From Theobroma cacao (Eukaryota > Streptophyta > Magnoliopsida > Malvales > Malvaceae): DNA of 64,000 bases. Under the pieces are notes generated by a model. It searched no databases and was not told the origin of the DNA. It saw only the letters and a program-made list of their open reading frames with translations. Both the position numbers and the translations under genes were made by a program. Shown here in pieces: positions 34,104 through 45,379 of the stretch (the stretch's first letter is position 1; every line of letters begins with the position of its first letter). The DNA lies in the NCBI RefSeq assembly GCF_000208745.1, contig NC_030855.1, positions 12,139,088-12,203,087 on the forward strand. Direction: 5' to 3'.

Positions 34104-35137
34104 TGTAAAACCCTGTACTTGATGTGGTGACTAATAAAGCTTATTAGATGCCAATTGAGGTTAATTACAATATTTAAAAGTGATGAAAGATGAAAGGAAC
34201 AGTTGAGATAAAATATTTCGCACGCGAAGAAATACTAATAAAATAATTATTTTTTATCAGAGAAGAATTTACGAGATAAAAAGTGATTCAGAAGTGAATT
34301 GAGGCATAATAAGGCATTTTGGGTACCAATGAGACGAAAGGAGACAATAGGAAATTTTTGAAATCAAATAATATTAAAATATTAATATTTTATTCAGTGT
34401 CAGAATTTTTTTTCATGAAGGAAGAGTATATGGTCAATCTAAGTGGGGGAGAAGAAGAATGAGAAAATTTTGGAGAAAAAATGATGTTAATGGGCCGCGT
34501 GTCTTTATTAAGTAAAGATAGCGCGGGTAAATAAATATTTTAAATATTACGGGGACACCGCATTGGAGTACAAACTTCATACTTTGTTTGTACATGTGTA
34601 GAAGAACATAATAGGAGGAAGTTAGAGTTAAATGAGTGTTGGGAGGACTAAATTAAAATGGAAGGAAACAAAAAAGGGCAAAACGGTAATTTTATGTGAA
34701 GTTTGGTCAAAGCTTCCAAAGGAAGCTTTGACTTTAATTTTTTTAGGCCAAGACTGACCTTATCCTTTCCCCCAGCAAATTTTTCTTCTTCTTCATCCAT
34801 GCTCCACGCCATTCTTGACGCTTCCATGCCATTTTCTCTTTATCCACCATGAAATCAACTTTTCTTCACTTTCCTTTCCATGTTTTCTTTTCCTTTCTTC
34901 TCCAAACTTCTTGAGCATTAAATTTACAGCCTTTAACCCTAATTTCAAGCACACCTAAACCCTAGAAGGAGAAGAATGAAAAAGAGAGAAAGGAAGAAAA
35001 GCTTGGTTTTGGTGATTCAAGCAAGGAATGGTAAGAATTCTTGTTTTTGGTTTGAGCAGTCTTTGAAAATGAGTTAGTGACTTAGAGAAATGTCTTGTGG
35101 CAGCAAAGATTGGCTTGATTGGAGAAAAATTGGTAAC
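34104..35137 (+). repeat. Family A LTR fragment, first 1.03 kb
   Basis: Starts TGTAAAACCCTGTACTTG and runs colinear with 52791-53818 and 60400-61418, including the conserved hairpin (34706-34732) and the purine-rich leader. It ends at TTGGTAAC, immediately before the N at 35138, where intact copies continue ATGTAAGCC. Confidence 0.88.
34706..34732. repeat. Conserved hairpin in family A LTR fragment
   Basis: Perfect 12-bp arms around AAA, as at 17079 and 61022. Confidence 0.88.
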
Positions 35138-35138
35138 N
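35138..35138. other. Single-N assembly mark at a sequence discontinuity
   Basis: One undetermined base separates family A LTR sequence from unrelated copia-type sequence. This looks like a contig join rather than a base-call problem. Confidence 0.75.
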
Positions 35139-36166
35139 TATTAAATTTAAAGATTAAATTGTCTAAGATATTTCGTATTGAGATTAGGTAATAATAAACA
35201 TTCAATCTTTAATTAAAAGAGATTTATAATTGGTTGCCTAAAATGTTTAGGAACACAAATTAAAATTGTTTTAATTTGTAATTTGTAATAAAATTTTAAT
35301 TCTAATCCTAATGAAAGTGGGAGTTAAAGAATTACTACTTTTGATTGGTAAAATTCTCTAATGTTAATATTAAAAAAAATTGCTAATCTCAAATAGCTGA
35401 TATGATTAACAATTTGAATAAGACATGTTTTCAATTTTTGTATATTCATGTTGATGAATGTATGTAGATATTTATTGACTTAGGCCCAATATGATTGTGC
35501 TATAATTGAAGTCTATATTTATCTTAAGTAGTTCGCATATGATAGATTTATTTTATATCATTTAACAAATGCTATGCATGCAAAATGAGATCTTAATAAA
35601 TTTGTAAAACAAAATCCCTTCTGAAAATATTGAGTCACATGCTATTCATGACTAAGTTGCCCTCCACCATATAGCAAGATAACCTGACTGCTTTTTTTAA
35701 TTAGAGGCTTGTTAAGCACACTCAAGGCCACATTTTTACATGAGTATGTTTGAGCTATTCGTGGGTCTTACTCAACTAGTTTCATAAAATCCGAATGCTT
35801 GGAAACTTGATTATTATGGAAACTAGAGGTAATGGCTAGGTGAAACATATATAATATCTTTAGGCAATGTGTTGTAACCTAACTAATCTTGGAGTCACAT
35901 AAGAGATGTGATCAATAAACTAAGTTATCAACCCAATTAGTCATATCATGGCTTGTTAAGCACATTCAAGGTCAAGGTAAGTTGAACTATGTCTTAGCCC
36001 ACTAGAAAACTCTTAGAAAAGACTTTCCAAAATGACATTGAGGGTTGTCATTTTGCATATAAAATAGTGAGAAACCTATTTAAAAATTTAAAGGCTTGTT
36101 ATAAATAGTTTATGCATGATTATACTTGTTGCTTTTATCCTATCCATTCAAACATAATCTATATAC

Positions 36167-36643
36167 ATGCCTAACAACTTGTCACTTCGAAGCATCTTTG
36201 ATGCAAACAAACTCACTGGCCCAAACTTCTTGGATTGGTTTCGAAACCTCAAGATTGTCTTCAAATAGGAAAAGAAATCATATGTTCTTGACACACCTAT
36301 TTTACCAGTCCTTACTGATGATGCTAGTGTTGAGGATAAGGAGGCATATCAACGTCATAAGGATCAGGATTATTAGGTAGCATGTGTGACCTTAGTTAGT
36401 ATGACCCTTGAGCTCTAAAAGTGGCATGAGCACATGTATGCCCAATCCATGATACTTCACTTTAGAGAATTGTTCAATAAGAAAGGGGGTACTAAGAGAT
36501 ATGAGATCTCTAAAGAATTGTTCCAGTGTAAGATGGCAAAAGGGGTTTCTGTCAAATCCCATGTATTAAATATGGTTGGACTCATTGAGAGGCTTGGACA
36601 ATTGGGACTAGCGATGGAGCATGAGCTGAGAACTGATTTAATT
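36167..36643 (+). pseudogene. Copia gag, N-terminal part
   Basis: From ATG at 36167: LRSIFDANKLTGPNFLDWFR, then SYVLDTPI, EDKEAYQRHKD, and the segment HFRELFNKKGGTKRYEISKE, FQCKMAKGVSVKSHVLNMVG, LGQLGLAMEHELRTDLI. This is the common UBN2-type gag of plant copia elements, which forms the particle. At least three in-frame stops lie before 36420. The frame is cut at 36643 by a hAT-like insertion and resumes near 38548 (NFHMNCLEVTLPKLLNML). Confidence 0.87.
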
Positions 36644-37472
36644 TAGGGATGGCAATAGGTACCCTGTTATAAGGTAACTGCGGATACTTGACCCTGTTAT
36701 ATAGGGTTAGGGTACCTTATAACTAGGTTTGGGATGGATTCGGGTAGTGATTTCACTACCTATAGCGGGTTCGGGTACCACCCTTACGGTTCTTGCTACC
36801 CAAACTCAATTACCATTTATAAATATTTTATTATTATTTCAATAATTAAGTTAAAAATATACAATTTTTACCAACTTTACAAGCATTTCTTTTTGTTTAA
36901 AACTAACAAATATATGAAAAGTATGTTTACTCTAATTATTAATGTGATGACATTAATATATTTAAATTAAAAATTATTAAATTATTAATCATGTTTAAAT
37001 AATATGATAACATATCATATTATAAAGGAATATAATTACTATTATATATATATATACTATCAATATAAATATATTTACTTTTTATTTTGTGTTAACATTA
37101 CAAAAATTATAACTTATAAAATTATTAATTGTAATATATAGATACTATTATTTATATAAAATTATAATATATATACTAAAAGAGAGATTTTGAGATTAGA
37201 ACAATTTTGGAACCTAATACCTTTTTTTTTAATTTCATGAAACTAAGGACGAATCGATAGAGTTAATTAAATCAATTCATTAAACTATTTTTATTAATTA
37301 ACTTGTAATGTGTTTTAATATATATAGTTTATCTATTGTGTTAATTTATAAGAAATAAATTACTATTATATATATACTAAAATATTTTTAGTATCTATAT
37401 ACTTTAAATATAAACATATTTACTTTCTATTTTGTGTTAAAATTACAAAAATTATACTATATCAAATTATTA

Positions 37473-37512
<40 letters not shown>

Positions 37513-38539
37513 TTGTTTATATAAACGTATAAGTTATAGACCTAAAGAGAAATTGTGAGATTAGAATAGTTTTGGAATCTAGTTATTTTTTTAAAATTTC
37601 ATGTAATTAAGAACAAGCCCATATAGTTAAGTAAATTAATTCTTGAAACTATAATTATTAATTAACATATAATGTCTTTTAATATATATACTTTATATAT
37701 ATTAGGTTCATTTATAAGGAATATAATTACTATTATATATATTAAAATACTTTTAGTATATATATGTACTTTAAATATAAACATATTTTCTTTCTTTTTT
37801 TGTGTTAACATTCCAAAAATTATAACTTATAAAATTATTAATTACAATATATATACTTTGTTTATATAAACTTATAATATATGAATGTAAAAAGAAGTTG
37901 TGAGATTAGAAAAGTTTTGAAACCTAGTTATTTTTTTTAAATCTCATGTAATTAAGGACAAACCCATATAGTTAATTAAATTAATTAATGAAACTATGAT
38001 TATTAATTGACTTTTAATGTCTTTTAAAATATATACTTTATATATGTTGGGTTCATCTTTTAAGAAATATAATTACTATTATATATATATACTAAAATAT
38101 TTTTAGTATATATGCACTTTAAATATAAACATATTTACTTTCTATTTTGTGTTAACATTATAAAAATTATAACAAATAAAATTATTAATTAAGTTTGAGA
38201 TATTTGTTTTTGATTATTGAAATTTAAATTTTATTATTTATGTGTTTTTATTAATTTAATTGCTAGTAAACTATATGGAATATGTAGGAGAAATATTATT
38301 GTATACAGATACGGGTATGGATTCGGGTTTAGGTAATTCGTTACCCATCAATAGAATTTTAATAATTTTTTTACATAATCGAGTTTTTGAACTGGTTAAG
38401 GTAATTCTAGGATAATGGGAATGTATTAGGGCTTTAAAAAATACTATGGTAATTAATAGGGTTCGAGTACGTTATTTCTTATAGGGTTAGGGTTCGGATA
38501 TCTCAAAATTAGCGAGTACCCTACTTGTTGACAACCCTA
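36644..38539. mobile_element. Non-autonomous hAT-like DNA transposon (1.9 kb)
   Basis: Starts TAGGGATGGCAATAGGTACCC and ends in the imperfect inverse (...GTTGACAACCCTA). The inverted ends begin TAGGGNTGNCAA, typical of plant hAT elements. The flanks ATTTAATT (36636-36643) and ACTTAGTT (38540-38547) fit an 8-bp duplication with two transitions. It cleanly interrupts the copia gag. No transposase is encoded; the interior is very AT-rich and made mostly of tandem repeats of about 340 bases. Sub-terminal GGGTTCGG and GGGTACC phrases recur on both sides. Confidence 0.8.
37027..38210. repeat. Tandem repeat, about 3.5 units of about 330-360 bp
   Basis: Units begin near 37027, 37358, 37718 and 38064 with (G)AA(A)TATAATTACTATTATATA. 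Each then has CTTTAAATATAAACATATTT, TTTTGTGTTAACATT and a TGAGATTAGAA...TTTTGGAACCTA block. The last unit is partial. TA runs vary in length, the longest at about 37481-37511. Confidence 0.85.
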
Positions 38540-38547
38540 ACTTAGTT

Positions 38548-38931
38548 CTATAGTCTTTTCCTAATAACTTCAATCAGTTCATGCTGAACTTCCATATGAA
38601 CTGTTTGGAAGTTACTCTTCCTAAACTTCTGAACATGTTGGATATGGCAGATAAGTCCAACGAAAGGGGAAAGGGAGATTTACTTCTTGTTTATTCTTCA
38701 AAGGCTCAAATGAAGCAAAAGAAGAAGAAAACCCAAAAAGGGAAGAAGGTCACATCCCAAAATTAGAAGGCATTGAAGCCCAAGGTAGTTATCAAAAAGG
38801 ATAAAGAGAAGGACATTTGCCATCACTATGGCGACATTGGGCATTGGAGGATTACACATAAAGAGTACCTAGCTACTGTAAGCAAGAAGAAGAAGCTTAT
38901 TGAAGTTTTTAATTTAGGTACTATTTGTTAA
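38548..38931 (+). pseudogene. Copia gag, C-terminal part with decayed zinc knuckle
   Basis: Resumes after the hAT-like element. It reads NFHMNCLEVTLPKLLNMLDM, a Lys-rich stretch (KQKKKKTQKGKKVTSQ), then CHHYGDIGHWRITHKEYL near 38817-38870. In intact relatives this is a CCHC knuckle followed by CKEYL; here the second Cys is Tyr and the last is lost. In-frame stops at about 38764 and elsewhere. The stop at 38929 may be the end of gag in this deleted element. Confidence 0.83.
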
Positions 38932-40421
38932 GATATACAACATTATATTATAAAGGTGTATGATACCTTATGTTGGTTCTAATATGTATGACATATTGTA
39001 GAGACCAAGGACAAAGATGAGTAGGATTTTTACTGAGGAGGTGACCACGTTGATGCACTACTTGAAGCATTAGATGCTACATATGGATGGTTGCACTCCT
39101 ATTTGAACTTATGATTTGATTTGTTGGATAATTTGGTTAAATGTTTTGACATTCATTGGCATATGGATGACTTGTGAAACATTTATATTTAGTATTTGGA
39201 TGTTAAAGTTTTAATGTTCCATGTTTGGATAAGTATTTGGAATAATTATATCTTACTTTATTATTATCCACATTTCATATTTCTCCTTGCAATGGCATTT
39301 GATGAATTATAAATTATGATTTAAGTCAAATTAGTTTGATTAAAATAATATTAATCAATCAAGATTAATCAACTTATTAAGATCTTAGTAAAAGATCGTT
39401 TGAGTTTGTGATTAATTAATCAAAGGAATGAATGTCGATTAATATAAAGGTGGAAGTTTCTTATGAATAGAACATCAATATGTTTATTCAAAAGAAGAAA
39501 GAAAAGTCATATTGTGATATGATTTGGTCCGTACCTTTCCAATACATTAAGCCCATAATGGTTTTTTAAAACAAATACAATTCTAAGCATGCATCGGCAT
39601 GTATGTATGTAACTTCGTGGAATATTCAAAAGTGTCTGAATATTTCTCTAACAAAGAATCTTAGATTTAATGGGAGCATGATTACATTAAGAAAATAATT
39701 TCTTAATATTACTATGTTACATTGGAATTCAATATTAGAGATTTTGCATTAAGTTGCATAATTAATATAATTGTATAAGAACTCCATGGATTTAGTCAGA
39801 TACATTGAGATGTATTATCCATATTAAATTAATCTACTAAATATGATTTAATGAAATTTCTCACTTTATTTTATTAAATGAGATCCAAAGAGTTCGATGT
39901 AATAGAATATGTTGGTGTACTTGTTTCATATACATGAGGAGGTTAGTCGGAAGAAATATAGTTCTTTATTGATACAATTACATAAGATGTAATATGTGTA
40001 TAAAGAAAAGAGCAAGTTTTAATAAGTAGTGGATGGCACAATACTAAGCAACAAAATGCATGTGATGTATGAAGCATAGTCAAGTTGGAATGCTCCGAAG
40101 TTACAAAAGGATTATGAACATGTATATAAATAAGGTCATATACATCCTATTAATGGCTCAAGTAAGAGGATATTTAGATATGTAGCTCATGTAACTAATT
40201 AAAGGTTCTAACCATTGTTAATATAACAATGGAGCCACACTAAGAATTTGGGTCTCATTGGGTCTAAATATAGTAATATGACAAGATGATGTGACATCAC
40301 AAAGACAAAAGCAATTAACCACATTAAAGGGCACAAGCGAGTCTATAAAAAGACACAGTTGCTAAATGGATTGGATCCACATTCTGATGAGATAGCAATT
40401 GCCTTTGTACTAACGGGAGAA
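38932..40421 (+). other. Non-coding interior of the gag-only copia
   Basis: No long frame and no protease, integrase or reverse transcriptase motif. It ends in the purine-rich AACGGGAGAA before the LTR. Could be sequence captured or left after deletion of pol. Confidence 0.5.
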
Positions 40422-41095
40422 TGTTGGGATGAGCCCTGTAGCCAACTAAGATTGGTCAAGGCTTAGTTCAAATCATGCAATGATATCATTCATATTGAAT
40501 AATTAGAGGTTTTTCTTCATCAATAAGACATTAATTATAATGAGTTATAAGTCTAATTAGATGAAGTCCATGAGATTAATATGCCTCTGCAAGAGAATTG
40601 TAATGGTTTTAGTAATATGATCCCTATGCATCAAAGCATAATCTCAAAATGTTCTTGGTTAATGTATCATTGAGACTAGACATCAATGATGCTTAGAGAC
40701 TAGTACATTCTATGTTCCTTGCTTTGGAAGTTAGCAATTGATCTCATAGATTGAAGTATAAAGATAATTGGAACTAAATTGTAGGTGCTTGCCTAAGAGA
40801 GTAAGTTCATTAAACATGATTTCCCATGAGAAGTGCATTTCCTAATACACTCTAGCATCTATGCAACACTTCTCATGTGTCAATTGTACAATTACTCTCT
40901 AGACTTGAGACACCAAGTTGTCTTATATGTTGAGTGCTATGCTTTAATTTCATCCCTACACGTGCTAAACTAAGGATGCCTAAACAAGATGCTTTTGGGT
41001 ATAGTATGAAGCATGTGAAGGCAAATGAGTGGTCAAGATAGTAATCATCACCTCAAGTGTTTTAGAGGAAATATCGTATCAGTTCTCAGTTAACA
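40422..41095 (+). repeat. Start of the 3' LTR of the gag-only copia
   Basis: Begins TGTTGGGATGAGCCC directly after a purine-rich tract. It is cut at 41095 by a family C element, so only about 670 bases are seen. Confidence 0.6.
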
Positions 41096-41483
41096 TGTGA
41101 GACCTTGACCTTTATAAACTCGTAGATAGAAGTACATGCGATATCCTTGATCAGGGGTAAATTCGTCATTTTTTTAGTAAGCCCCTAAAAGTAAGTTTTA
41201 AACAATATTAAGGCCTAAGTAGGCTTAAGGCATAAATGAATGATGAAAATATGGGTAAAATGACAAGAAAATAAATATTTTGATGATTTTCATGTAAGGG
41301 CAAAATGGTCATTTTCCACCTCAAGTTAGAATTTTTAAGTTTTCATGAACCCGAGCATTTCTAGACCATTATGGACCTTGTCCCAGTGTCAAAAGAGTAA
41401 AAGATTTCATAAACGATTTGATAAGAATAAGCTAATTTATGGAGGGGCATTTTGGTAATTTAAGTGGATTGGATAAGCTTGGG

Positions 41484-41492
41484 CTATAAATA
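41484..41492 (+). promoter_or_regulatory. TATA-like box of family C LTR
   Basis: CTATAAATA in GGGCTATAAATATCTC, at the same LTR position as in the copy at 25167, followed by a C/T-rich stretch. Confidence 0.55.
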
Positions 41493-42417
41493 TCTCTTTC
41501 TTCGAGTAGCTTCTACATTCTCCAGTAGCTTTTCTTCTTCTTGTTGTTCTCTTTCACGTTGCTTCCCAACCTCCATGAAAACTTGATAGAAAGCTCCACA
41601 ACCTTCCTCAAATAGCTCCAAATTTCATGCTTTTGGTGTACCCTTACCATAAACCCTTGTGCTCTTCCATTCTCTAACTTTAAAACCCTTGAAAAATCTT
41701 GTTTCCATACTCTCTCTCACTAGTTAGGTGTTTTAGAGAGAGAAAGAGGAAGCTTTACAATAGTTTGGAGAATTGTTGGAAAGAGTTTCAAAGTTTCAAA
41801 GCTATTAAGGTGAGTAGTAATTTAGAGTTGAAATTTTAGTGTTGAGAATGACTAGAGATTTGATTTGTGAATACTTTGTAGTTGAGATTGTTAATTCACT
41901 TTGGAGTGATAGGATAGTGAAAATGGATAGCCATTTAATGGCAAATGGAAGCTAGCTAAGAAAAAGCTTTTAGAATTCATAAGTATGTAGCTTGACTTAA
42001 TGGTGATGCTAATGTGATAATAGGTTCCAACGAAGCCCTATCACCCCATTTGGACAATTAGAGAAGTTAGAGTCGACTAAATAATTCAACAATTACCGGT
42101 GAGTGAACTTGCATTTCAAAATAGTTTTAGGAATGCAAATGATTTATTCAATCTTTCTTTAAAATGAGTGCCTTGGGAACAAGCCTTTGATAAATTGTCT
42201 CTATGTGTGACATGTGGCTATTATGGATTGTTATATTACTACATTATGTTGATATATATATATATATATATATGAATAATGTTGTGTAATGATATTGACC
42301 CGGCTATGTGAGAGTAGGAGTGTGCATAAGCCGATGCTGACCCGGCTATGTGCGAGTGGGAGTGCACATAAGCCGATGCATATGAGATGATGATGATGGG
42401 AGGGTGTGTATGATGAT

Positions 42418-42461
<44 letters not shown>
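42418..42461. repeat. TA microsatellite
   Basis: About 21 uninterrupted TA units. A shorter run lies at 42250-42273. Confidence 0.95.
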
Positions 42462-42464
<3 letters not shown>

Positions 42465-42603
42465 TATACGGTATATGGTTGTAATGAAATGTGAGAATTT
42501 GACATGTTGAATTTTGGGAATTCATATGTGTTTCATGTTGTTTTTGTCATTTTAGCAGGATGGCTTTTTCTTGAAAGAAAGGAAACTTTTTCATGCTGCT
42601 CTA

Positions 42604-42970
42604 TTTCTCTCTACAGCGAGAAACTCTCAGGTTGAAGGGGTAATGCTGGCCGAAAATCTCGCTATAGCGAGAATGTTACTGTAACTTCTCGTTGCAACGA
42701 GAAACTTTCTGTTTTGTGACCAAAAATTTCAATCTTGTTACAATGAAAAACTTTCTGTTTTGCTCCTCATTTGATACGGTTGCTACCCTATGTTCCATTT
42801 CTTTGGTACCATAGTTGAGCATGGACTTCCAACAATAAGGAATAAATGAATTAAGTTTAAAAATGAGGAGGTTTAGTGAGAAACCCTTGACCAGTTAAGA
42901 AACCCTTGGGTAGATGATAATTTAAGTCAAGTGTCACTGTAGCAAAAATTCATTCTCGCTACAGTGAGGA
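42604..42970. repeat. Palindrome array in family C LTR
   Basis: Copies near 42605-42623, 42657-42672 (TCTCGCTATAGCGAGA, perfect), 42687-42702 (TCTCGTTGCAACGAGA, perfect), about 42733-42749 and 42955-42970. In the third copy both arms changed in a compensating way, so symmetry is kept. Confidence 0.9.
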
Positions 42971-43601
42971 TTCATCGTTTATTTGACTTGATTCGCATGA
43001 ATGCTATTAAAGTTTTCACTCTCCAAATCCTTTGTTGAGCATGGACCCTTTTCATAAAATGATTTACTCATGTGGGGTTTACATGAGGGGCTTTAAAAAG
43101 AACTAAAACAAATTGCATTGTTTTGAAAAATGAATGCATTATGATTTGGTTAAACATTTCTTATGGTATGCTTGTTCCCTTCTTATTCACTCACTAGGTT
43201 TATACTTACCATTTTCAACTTCATGTTTTCAGATCACGAGGCAGCTGGTAACTAGGTCGAAGTGTCTTCGTATATTCGACCCTTGGTAGGTGTCTCGGCA
43301 TTCAGTAGCTATACATTCGTTCAAGTCTCCCTGCTGGAAGTCGAGTACTCTTTTGTTGTGTATAGACAAATTAATGTAAATTATTAAATTATGTTTAGAA
43401 AAAATATGTACTCTATGATTGGTATGCCACTATGAGATGGTAATGTTTAGTATTATTTTGATTCAAAGTTATAAAGTGTGACTTAGCAACTTTTAATGGA
43501 ATGGTGAAAAGGTTATATTAATAGGCTTGCTTGGGCTTAGTGGACTACGTCCATTGGGCTCATGCGCCGATCATGGCTAGGAATTTGGGTCGTGACAAAG
43601 T

Positions 43602-43613
43602 TGGTATCAAAGC
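43602..43613 (+). other. Primer binding site of the family C element
   Basis: TGGTATCAAAGC, four bases after the LTR end; one transition from the tRNA-Met type. It sets the forward orientation of all family C LTRs. Confidence 0.85.
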
Positions 43614-43822
43614 TCTAGGTTTGTCTAGGTCCTAGGACTTCCTTTTATTGGTCCAGCAGAGAGTCGGATCTTTATGTGGGAACTTCGGTTGTGAAGTGTG
43701 AATCGCGACACATTTTACGACCAAGGGACCGCATAGATTCCCTATCTTAGAAACCACATTTTGCCTTAAGTATGATTATAAAATGTGTTTAATAACAGGT
43801 GTTTGCTCTTGTCTAGGTAAGA

Positions 43823-44366
43823 ATGCCGCGTAAGACACGTGCCGCCTCAAGATGGATGGGGAAGCAAGATGCTCCTACTGAGATGGTAGATAGGCAACTG
43901 GCATCCACCTTGAGGGGCCAAGGTAGACATGGCAGGGCCACTAGGCCGGTGAGGGTGGATACGCCTGTGAGTATGCAAGAGGAGGGACAATCCTTAAGTG
44001 ATGTAGATAGACACCCAGCTGAGGCTATTACCATTGAGGATTTGGCGGCAAGCCTACAAGGAGTCAACTGGCTTGTAGAGATGATGGTGACCCATATGGA
44101 AGATATACAGAGGGTAGTAAAGGGGAGACCTACAGTATAAGAATCCCTTAGCTCCCAAGGACAGGCCGATCGCCCACATCATGAGGTTGAGAGGGGACAT
44201 CTAGATATTTCTCTTCTTGATTTTCTCAAGCTTAAGCCTCTGTTATTTTCAGGGTCTGATGCACCGGAGAAATCCCAAGTTTTCTTGGACAAGATGAAGA
44301 AAATTTGTAAAGCCTTGGGATGTTCTAGTGTCTGGTCAATCGAGCTAGCTGCCTTCCGATTAGAGT
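43823..44366 (+). pseudogene. Ty3/gypsy gag, N-terminal part (Del/Tekay-like)
   Basis: From ATG at 43823: MPRKTRAASRWMGKQ, a basic N-terminus typical of this group, then an Ala/Asp-rich stretch. A stop TAA at 44138-44140 interrupts the frame, which continues in frame to LDFLKLKPLLFSGSDAPEKS, then FLDKMKKICKALGCSSVWSI and ELAAFRLE. The FLKLKPxxFSGxxxPxxxxxFLxxMxKIxxALGC pattern is the retrotransposon gag core. After FRLE similarity ends abruptly. The stop is compatible with a CAA to TAA change. Confidence 0.85.
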
Positions 44367-44639
44367 GGTATAGTTTTAAATACAGGAACAAATATAGAGG
44401 CCAACTAGACATTGTACCAAGCTCTTATCATCTTCGGGATATATGATGAGGGAATGAATTACATTGATAAACTGTACACTGAAAGGTTGTCAAAGAACCC
44501 TTTCACTCTCATAACAATTGGGTGGCTATGATGCATTGCTAAATATCAATCTTGGTTTATGGAATTAATTATAAATTAATTGATTAAAATTTATATTAAT
44601 TAATTAACTCATTAATCAATTAAATTGCCAACATGTCCT
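44367..44639. other. Unassigned AT-rich junction sequence
   Basis: Lies between the truncated family C gag and the Athila-like protease. It holds a run rich in TTAATTAATTGATTAA (about 44560-44625). No frame or boundary motif is convincing; it may be an LTR scrap or filler at a deletion joint. Confidence 0.4.
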
Positions 44640-45060
44640 TTAAAAATATTGAAGGTTACCTCCTGGTCTTGCACTCTTAAGGTAAGCTTTCCTTTCTCCA
44701 CATCAATGAGAACTCTACTAGTGCACAAAAATGGTCTCCCAAGTATGACTGGAACATCATGGTCCTCCTCCATAGCAAAAACAATGAAGTCTACTAGAAA
44801 GATAAACTTATCAACTTTCATAACCACAACTTCAACAATACCTCAAGGATATGTGAAAAGGCGATCATTAATTTGTAGTGTCACCATGGTGGGTTTAATC
44901 TCCCATAAACCTAACTTGTTATAAATTGACAAAGGCATCAAGGTGATACTAGCTCCTAAATCACTCAAAGTTTTGGTAAAGAATAAGGCACCAATAGTGC
45001 AAGGAATAGTGAAGTTACCAAGATCCTTAAATTTTGATGGAAACTTGTTCTAAATAATAG
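44640..45060 (-). pseudogene. Athila-like retropepsin (aspartic protease)
   Basis: The minus strand reads LGNFTIPCTIGALFFTKTLS, DLGASITLMPLSIYNKLGL, then KVDKFIFLVDFIVFAMEEDH, DVPVILGRPFLCTSRVLIDV and GKLTLRVQDQEVTFNIFK. DLGAS is the catalytic motif (D-[ST/L]-G-A) and ILGRPFL the second conserved block of gypsy retropepsins. One in-frame TGA near 44852 follows TYP where relatives have Arg, which fits CGA to TGA. Family identity breaks right after NIFK, the truncation point. Confidence 0.87.
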
Positions 45061-45379
45061 CACTACACCCTTTAGTGAGTGCCATAGTCTCAAACTCACC
45101 CAATCTTCTTTTCTTTGTCAATATGTCTTTTAGAAACTTAACATAAAAGGGCATCTGCTCTAAAGTTTTTGCAAAAGGAATGTTGATGTGAAGCTTTTTA
45201 AATACCTCTAAAAATTTCTAAAATTGACTATCCAACTATTGTTTCTAAAAGCGTTAAGGAAAAAGTGGTGGTAGTGGGTTTGCCTTTGTTTCCTTTTCTT
45301 GAACTTGCCTTTTAGAACTCTCAATCCCTATCTCATTTCAATCATTACTTCCAACCTCTTTCAACTCTTAAGAGTAATA
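45061..45379 (-). other. Broken linker between gag and protease
   Basis: Frames with several stops. Fragments such as FLKTFKKLHINIPFAKTL-like and KRRLGEFETMALTKGC-like codons can be read on the minus strand near 45050-45200, as in the region just before protease in Athila-type elements. Confidence 0.55.

Larger units (their letters stand above)
35139..41095 (+). mobile_element. Gag-only Ty1/copia element, interrupted and incomplete
   Basis: Holds presumed LTR/leader sequence (35139-36166), a copia gag (36167-38931, split by a hAT-like insertion), about 1.5 kb without coding signal, a purine-rich AACGGGAGAA, and the start of an LTR at 40422 (TGTTGGGATGAGCC). Protease, integrase and reverse transcriptase are absent between gag and the LTR, so it is a gag-only or internally deleted derivative. 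Both LTRs are incomplete: the left one is cut by the N, the right one by the family C element at 41096. Confidence 0.65.
41096..43597 (+). repeat. 5' LTR of the family C element
   Basis: TGTGAGACCTTGACC to GGGTCGTGACA, 2.5 kb. Contains a TATA-like site (41484), GA-rich run (about 41734-41748), TA runs (42250-42273 and 42418-42461), two minisatellite units (about 42300-42375) and at least five palindrome copies. Confidence 0.92.
41096..44366 (+). mobile_element. Family C element with LTR, primer site and truncated gypsy gag
   Basis: A complete LTR (41096-43597) is followed by a primer site and the N-terminal gag of a Ty3/gypsy element. The gag stops matching relatives at about 44366 and no second LTR is found, so the 3' part is lost. 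This is the only family C copy in the window with internal sequence and so identifies the family as gypsy. The gag resembles the Del/Tekay (chromovirus) group, whose long LTRs also fit. Confidence 0.78.

Noticed and set aside
39000..40421. Hidden copia pol in the gag-only element
   Set aside because: I looked for protease, integrase, YVDD and RNase H motifs in the three plus frames and saw none.
43813..44067. Minus-strand frame opposite the family C gag
   Set aside because: Shadow of the gag on the plus strand, which has clear protein similarity.
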